The notes under the pieces are model-generated. The model was given only the letters and a program-made list of their open reading frames with translations. It searched no databases and was not told the DNA's origin. A program made the position numbers and the translations under genes. 9,510 nt of DNA from Defluviitaleaceae bacterium (lineage in GTDB: Bacteria; Bacillota; Clostridia; Lachnospirales; WRAX01), in assembly GCA_009787945.1 (NCBI GenBank), contig WQSI01000068.1:1-9510 (forward strand), given 5' to 3'. Positions 5,924-9,510 of this stretch are shown piece after piece. Each line of letters begins with the position of its first letter. The first letter of the stretch is position 1.

Positions 5924-6086
5924 AGAACACACCTCTGATAATGTTAAAATCATATGTACATGATTGGGCATAATCACATATTTATCAACGATTGTGCTTG
6001 GATAAAATTTTGGTATATTTTCGATTGCGGCTTTTATGATTTCGCCTATGGTGGATAATGTATACTCAACACCATGATTGCATGGC

Positions 6087-6116
6087 GAACTGGGGCGGGC
6101 AATGCCCGCCCCTACC
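6087..6116 (-). repeat. REP-like palindromic 30-mer inside the transposase gene (copy 2, inverted)
   Basis: The core GGGGCGGGC (6092-6100), loop AAT and GCCCGCCCC (6104-6112) form a perfect 9-bp stem. It is the inverted partner of 5894-5923 with one mismatch. On the transposase strand it encodes VGAGIARPS (about residues 40-48), upstream of the HUH motif. Confidence 0.85.
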
Positions 6117-6244
6117 GCGTCAGTCCATAGTATTTTTGTTTTGTCCTTTGTGCAGATGGTTATGAAGTAACAACCTGCTTGACTGTAGTCATATTCTGCT
6201 AATCGTATATTTTTGCGCCTTTGCAGCATCAAACATACCCCGCA

Positions 6245-7759
6245 CTATATGACCTTTCTAGTTTCCTGCACAATCAAATTAGTATCAATAAGAGCAGAAA
6301 CCCGCTCAAAATCCACATACATTTCCCTGTCTTCTTCCAATGTGGGGGCGACACCGCGAACCAGGTCATAGGCAACCCCAGTGGCGTTGCCCAGTTTGCC
6401 GTCGCCAGACAGGTCGATGCCTTGGGCGGCGCACAAAAGCTCAATTGCCAGGGTTTTCTTTAGGTTAAACAGCACCTCGCTTGCCTTTCGTGCGCCAATT
6501 GTACCCATGGACACATGGTCCTCTTGATTTGCAGAAGAAGGTATGCTGTCCACGCTGGCAGGGTGGGAAAGCACCTTATTTTCAGACACAAGGGCGGCGG
6601 CGGCATATTGGGCAATCATAAAGCCAGAGCTGATGCCCCCTGTTTTGGTTAAAAACCCTGGCAAGCCTGAAAGGGCAGGGTTTACCAGGCGTTCAATGCG
6701 GCGTTCGGACACATTGCAAAGCTCTGCCATGGCGATGGCTAAAAAGTCCATAGGCAGGGCGATGGGTTGCCCGTGAAAGTTTCCGCCAGAAATGGCAATA
6801 TCTTCTTCATGGGCTATTATGGGGTTGTCAGTTACGGCGTTTATCTCCAATAAAATCTTTTCTTCCACATATGCCAAAGCATCCTTGCTTGCTCCGTGGA
6901 TTTGAGGGATGCAACGCAAACTATAGGCATCCTGCACACGGACTTGCCCTTGCTTTGTCACCCTTTCACTGCCTTTTAAAAGCTCCAGCATATGGGCGGC
7001 GGTGGCGATTTGCCCTTTTTGCTGACGAACAGCGTGAAGGGTGGGATGGAAGGCGCAGGTAATGCCCTGTAGAGCCTCCATGGTCATTGCACCTGCCACA
7101 TCTGCCGTAATTGCAAGGTTTTTAGCGTCATAAAGGGTCAGCGCACCAATTGCTGTCATGGCTTGGGTGCCATTGATTAAGGCAAGTCCCTCTTTTGCCG
7201 CTAATTTAATTGGAATGATGCCTGCGGCTTCCATTGCTTCTGCCCCAGTCATCAATTTGCCGTCAAAAAAGGCTTCCCCGAGCCCGATTAGAGTTAGGGC
7301 GATGTGAGAAAGGGGCGCAAGGTCGCCAGAAGCCCCTAGAGAGCCTTTTTCTGGCACACAAGGGATAACCCCTGCGTTAAGCATGAGAGTAAATGTCTGT
7401 AAAAGCTCCAAACGAACCCCAGAAAAGCCTGCCGCAAGGCTGTTAACCCGCAAAAGCATCATAGCGCGGACAATTTCGGGGGATAGCCACGAACCAACAC
7501 CGCAAGCGTGGCTCACAATTAAATTATGTTGCAGTTGGGCAACATCCTCAGCGGGGATTGTCACCTTTGAAAACTCCCCAAAGCCTGTGTTTATGCCGTA
7601 TACAGTGCGCCCTTCAGCCACGATATTTTCAACATAAGCCCGAGAAGCCTGGATTTTCGCCACAGCAGCAGGGTCAATTTCCACCTCTTGCCCAAAGCGG
7701 GCGACATTTACAACATCTTCCAAAGTCAAGCTTGTTCCGTTAATCAAAACTTTTTTCAT
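6245..7759 (-). CDS. hutH: Histidine ammonia-lyase HutH
   Basis: First step of histidine catabolism: non-oxidative deamination of L-histidine to trans-urocanate and ammonia, in the cytoplasm as a homotetramer. The protein is 504 residues, the usual length. The self-forming MIO electrophile comes from Ala143-Ser144-Gly145 within GSLGASGDLAPLSH (139-152). Other family marks are VYGINTGFG (53-61), NP-IA-HEED and SGGNFHGQP in the middle, SGFMIAQYAAAAL, and SIPSSANQEDHVSMG near residue 410. The ATG at 7757-7759 has AGGAGA nine bases upstream on the minus strand. It is transcribed divergently from hutU, with its own promoter. The transposase gene follows 15 bases after the stop with no terminator between. 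No hutI or hutG/ftcD is in the window. Confidence 0.97.
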   Translation of the reverse strand: MKKVLINGTSLTLEDVVNVARFGQEVEIDPAAVAKIQASRAYVENIVAEGRTVYGINTGFGEFSKVTIPAEDVAQLQHNLIVSHACGVGSWLSPEIVRAMMLLRVNSLAAGFSGVRLELLQTFTLMLNAGVIPCVPEKGSLGASGDLAPLSHIALTLIGLGEAFFDGKLMTGAEAMEAAGIIPIKLAAKEGLALINGTQAMTAIGALTLYDAKNLAITADVAGAMTMEALQGITCAFHPTLHAVRQQKGQIATAAHMLELLKGSERVTKQGQVRVQDAYSLRCIPQIHGASKDALAYVEEKILLEINAVTDNPIIAHEEDIAISGGNFHGQPIALPMDFLAIAMAELCNVSERRIERLVNPALSGLPGFLTKTGGISSGFMIAQYAAAALVSENKVLSHPASVDSIPSSANQEDHVSMGTIGARKASEVLFNLKKTLAIELLCAAQGIDLSGDGKLGNATGVAYDLVRGVAPTLEEDREMYVDFERVSALIDTNLIVQETRKVI

Positions 7760-7804
7760 GTAATTTTATCTCCTGTCAAAATTTATTTAATTTTTTGCTA
7801 ACTA

Positions 7805-7834
7805 ATTATAACATTACCTCAATCATTTTTGCAA
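7805..7834 (-). promoter_or_regulatory. hutH: hutH promoter
   Basis: On the minus strand TTGCAA (7829-7834), an 18-base spacer and TATAAT (7805-7810). Inferred transcription start is near 7798, about 40 bases before the hutH ATG. Confidence 0.6.
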
Positions 7835-7841
7835 TGGCATC

Positions 7842-7870
7842 TTGACAAAATGTTCCTGTTCATTTAACAT
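7842..7870 (+). promoter_or_regulatory. hutU: hutU promoter
   Basis: TTGACA (7842-7847), 17-base spacer, TAACAT (7865-7870). The -35 is perfect and the -10 matches at four of six positions. Inferred start near 7877, about 33 bases before the hutU ATG. The -35 boxes of this promoter and the hutH promoter are separated by only 7 bp. Confidence 0.6.
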
Positions 7871-7909
7871 AAGAGTAACAGATTTTTTCTTTATAAAGGA
7901 GTTTTTATA

Positions 7910-9510
7910 ATGCAAATTAAACTTTCAGACAAGTTACCAAATTATCCAAAGTTTCAAGAGGGGATTAGGCGCGCACCAAACCGCGGTTTTCGCCTAACAG
8001 AAGCCCAAGCTGGGAAGGCTCTTGCTAATGCCCTGCGCTATGTGCCAGAAAGCCTTCACGAGACCCTTGCTCCCGAGTTTATGGAGGAGCTTGTAACCTA
8101 TGGGCGCATTTATGCCTATCGCTATCGCCCTGAAGGGCGTTTGTGGGGCAAGCCTGTTGATGAGTATGAAGGCAAATGCCTAGAAGGCAAGGCTTTCCAA
8201 GTGATGATTGATAATAACCTTGACTTCGACATTGCCCTATACCCCTACGAGCTTGTTACCTATGGTGAAACAGGGGCTGTGTGCGGCAACTGGCTTCAAT
8301 ATCAACTTATTATGGAATATTTAAAGCATTTAACCCATGATTTGACCCTGGTTGTGCAAAGCGGGCATCCTCTTGGGCTGTTTCCGTCAAAGCCAGATGC
8401 TCCGCGGGTTATCGTCACAAATGGCTTGATGATGGGCATGTTTGACAATTTACAGGATTTTGAAATTGCGGCTCAACTCGGTGTTACCAACTACGGGCAG
8501 ATGACAGCAGGGGGTTGGATGTACATTGGGCCTCAAGGGATTGTCCACGGCACATACAACACAATTTTACACGCTGGACGTATGAAATTGGGGCTTAAAC
8601 AAGGGGAAGATTTGGCAGGTAAACTGTTCGTTTCCTCTGGGCTTGGAGGCATGAGCGGCGCACAGCCTAAAGCAATCGAAATTGCAGGGGGCGTGGGCAT
8701 TATTGCAGAGGTTGACCCAAGCCGCATCGAAACCCGCCACAGCCAAGGCTGGGTGAAGGCAGTGTGCCAAACCCCTAAAGAAGCTTTTGATTTGGCAAAG
8801 GTCTACCAAGATAAAGGGGAATCCTATTCCATCGCCTATTCTGGCAATATTGTGGACTTGCTGCAATATGCCGTTGACAACAATGTCCATATTGATTTGC
8901 TAACAGACCAGACCAGCTGCCATGATGTGTACAATGGCGGATATTGCCCGCAAATAACCTTTGAAGAGCGCACCCGCCTTCTGGGAGAGGACAGACCAAA
9001 GTTTGAAAAGCTTATTAACGAAACCCTGTTAAAGCACCACGAAGCCATTGACACCCTCACCAGCCGCGGAACATATTTCTTTGACTATGGCAACTCCTTC
9101 CTAAAGGCTTTGTACGACTGCGGCGTGACCAAAATAAGTAAAAACGGCGTGGACGAGAAGGACGGCTTCATCTATCCATCATATGTTGAGGACATTTTAG
9201 GGCCAGAGCTTTTTGACTATGGTTATGGGCCTTTCCGCTGGATTTGCCTATCCCGCAACATGGAGGATTTGCGCAAAACCGACAAAGCGGCGGCAGACTG
9301 CATAGACCCAACCCGCCGCGAAGCAGACCGCGACAACTATCAATGGATAAAAGACGCTGAGAAAAACGCCTTGGTTGTGGGAACTTTCGCCCGCATTTTG
9401 TACCAAGATGCTGTTGGGCGCACCCAAATCGCCTTGAAATTTAATGAAATGGTGCGCAATGGTGAGGTTGGGCCAATTATGCTTGGCCGCGACCACCACG
9501 ACACTGGCGG
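7910..9510 (+). CDS. hutU: Urocanate hydratase HutU (partial, C-terminus beyond right edge)
   Basis: Second step of histidine catabolism: hydration of urocanate to 4-imidazolone-5-propionate using tightly bound NAD+. 533 codons are visible with no stop. The ATG at 7910 has AAAGGAG eight bases upstream. TNYGQMTAGGWMYIGPQGIVHGTY (193-216) and the dinucleotide-binding SSGLGGMSGAQP (242-253) are clear urocanase signatures, as are LLTDQTSCHD, DYGYGPFRW and GRDHHDTGG at the cut end. The first 100 or so residues, with RRAPNRGF and ALRYVPESLHETLAPEF, are longer than in the B. subtilis-type enzyme (about 550 residues). They fit the long form of about 670 residues that I associate with clostridia, Bacteroides and spirochaetes. 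Roughly 140 residues would then lie outside the window. Confidence 0.96.
   Translation, partial: MQIKLSDKLPNYPKFQEGIRRAPNRGFRLTEAQAGKALANALRYVPESLHETLAPEFMEELVTYGRIYAYRYRPEGRLWGKPVDEYEGKCLEGKAFQVMIDNNLDFDIALYPYELVTYGETGAVCGNWLQYQLIMEYLKHLTHDLTLVVQSGHPLGLFPSKPDAPRVIVTNGLMMGMFDNLQDFEIAAQLGVTNYGQMTAGGWMYIGPQGIVHGTYNTILHAGRMKLGLKQGEDLAGKLFVSSGLGGMSGAQPKAIEIAGGVGIIAEVDPSRIETRHSQGWVKAVCQTPKEAFDLAKVYQDKGESYSIAYSGNIVDLLQYAVDNNVHIDLLTDQTSCHDVYNGGYCPQITFEERTRLLGEDRPKFEKLINETLLKHHEAIDTLTSRGTYFFDYGNSFLKALYDCGVTKISKNGVDEKDGFIYPSYVEDILGPELFDYGYGPFRWICLSRNMEDLRKTDKAAADCIDPTRREADRDNYQWIKDAEKNALVVGTFARILYQDAVGRTQIALKFNEMVRNGEVGPIMLGRDHHDTG

Larger units (their letters stand above)
5722..6229 (-). pseudogene. 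RAYT / Y1 (IS200-like) REP-associated tyrosine transposase with C-terminal frameshift
   Basis: A single-strand DNA transposase of the HUH/Y1 superfamily. RAYTs are domesticated relatives of IS200/IS605 TnpA that bind and cut REP palindromes. Counting from a possible TTG at 6232, the protein reads EYDYSQAGCYFITICTKD (13-30), the metal-binding HUH motif PNHVHM (89-94) and the catalytic Tyr139 in SFYEHV. The open frame stops at 5756 after QYHRG. Moving to the next frame gives EDNPAKWQSDEYF and a stop at 5722, which is the normal RAYT C-terminus. Removing one base near 5767 restores QYIEDNPAKW. The gene therefore appears to have one extra base, costing about 14 residues, unless this is a sequencing error. 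The ATG at 6229 is likelier than the TTG. It lies 15 bases after the hutH stop on the same strand with a weak SD, so transcription is probably read-through from hutH. Its coding sequence contains two REP-like palindromes. Confidence 0.85.

Noticed and set aside
8533..9060. Several minus-strand frames opposite hutU
   Set aside because: hutU is unmistakable on the plus strand throughout. These are shadows without family resemblance.
1..9510. CRISPR array, rRNA or tRNA genes
   Set aside because: No regularly spaced direct repeats, and no tRNA or rRNA landmarks were seen on either strand.

Overview
The window looks like chromosomal DNA from an endospore-forming member of the Bacillota (Firmicutes), probably a clostridial lineage. 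The grounds are a clear YunB sporulation protein, SD sequences close to AGGAGGTG, sigma-A-type promoters, and a urocanase of the long form that I associate with clostridia and other anaerobes. The species cannot be named from the sequence. Base composition is moderate and even, and most of the window is ordinary chromosomal coding sequence.

Left part (1-2110): a class A penicillin-binding protein on the minus strand runs off the left edge. It is divergent from yunB on the plus strand. The 240-bp gap between them holds a strong extended -10 promoter for the PBP gene and, directly against the yunB Shine-Dalgarno, a 123-bp folded element with a long outer stem and two perfect 9-bp triloop hairpins.

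Centre (2111-5624): a near-consensus sigma-A promoter (TTGACG-17-TATAAT) precedes a second palindromic element with perfect 19-bp terminal inverted repeats bounded by TA. Then comes a tight four-gene operon: a polytopic O-antigen ligase/polymerase-like protein, two tandem paralogous DUF4330 single-pass proteins, and tadA (tRNA adenosine deaminase). A strong bidirectional terminator closes it. The first three genes suggest synthesis or export of a surface polymer. tadA appears to be a housekeeping passenger.

Right part (5625-9510): histidine degradation genes hutH (minus) and hutU (plus, cut by the right edge) diverge from back-to-back promoters whose -35 boxes lie 7 bp apart. HutH deaminates histidine to urocanate, and HutU hydrates urocanate to imidazolonepropionate. 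Fifteen bases downstream of hutH, in the same orientation, is a RAYT/Y1 (REP-associated tyrosine) transposase gene. Its catalytic motifs are intact, but a one-base frameshift removes its conserved C-terminal tail. Inside its coding sequence are two 30-bp GC-rich REP-like palindromes in inverted orientation, 29/30 identical. Two more small hairpins lie between it and the tadA terminator.

The most unusual content is this set of palindromic elements: two in 5' leaders and a family in and around the RAYT gene. The protein-coding genes belong to known families.
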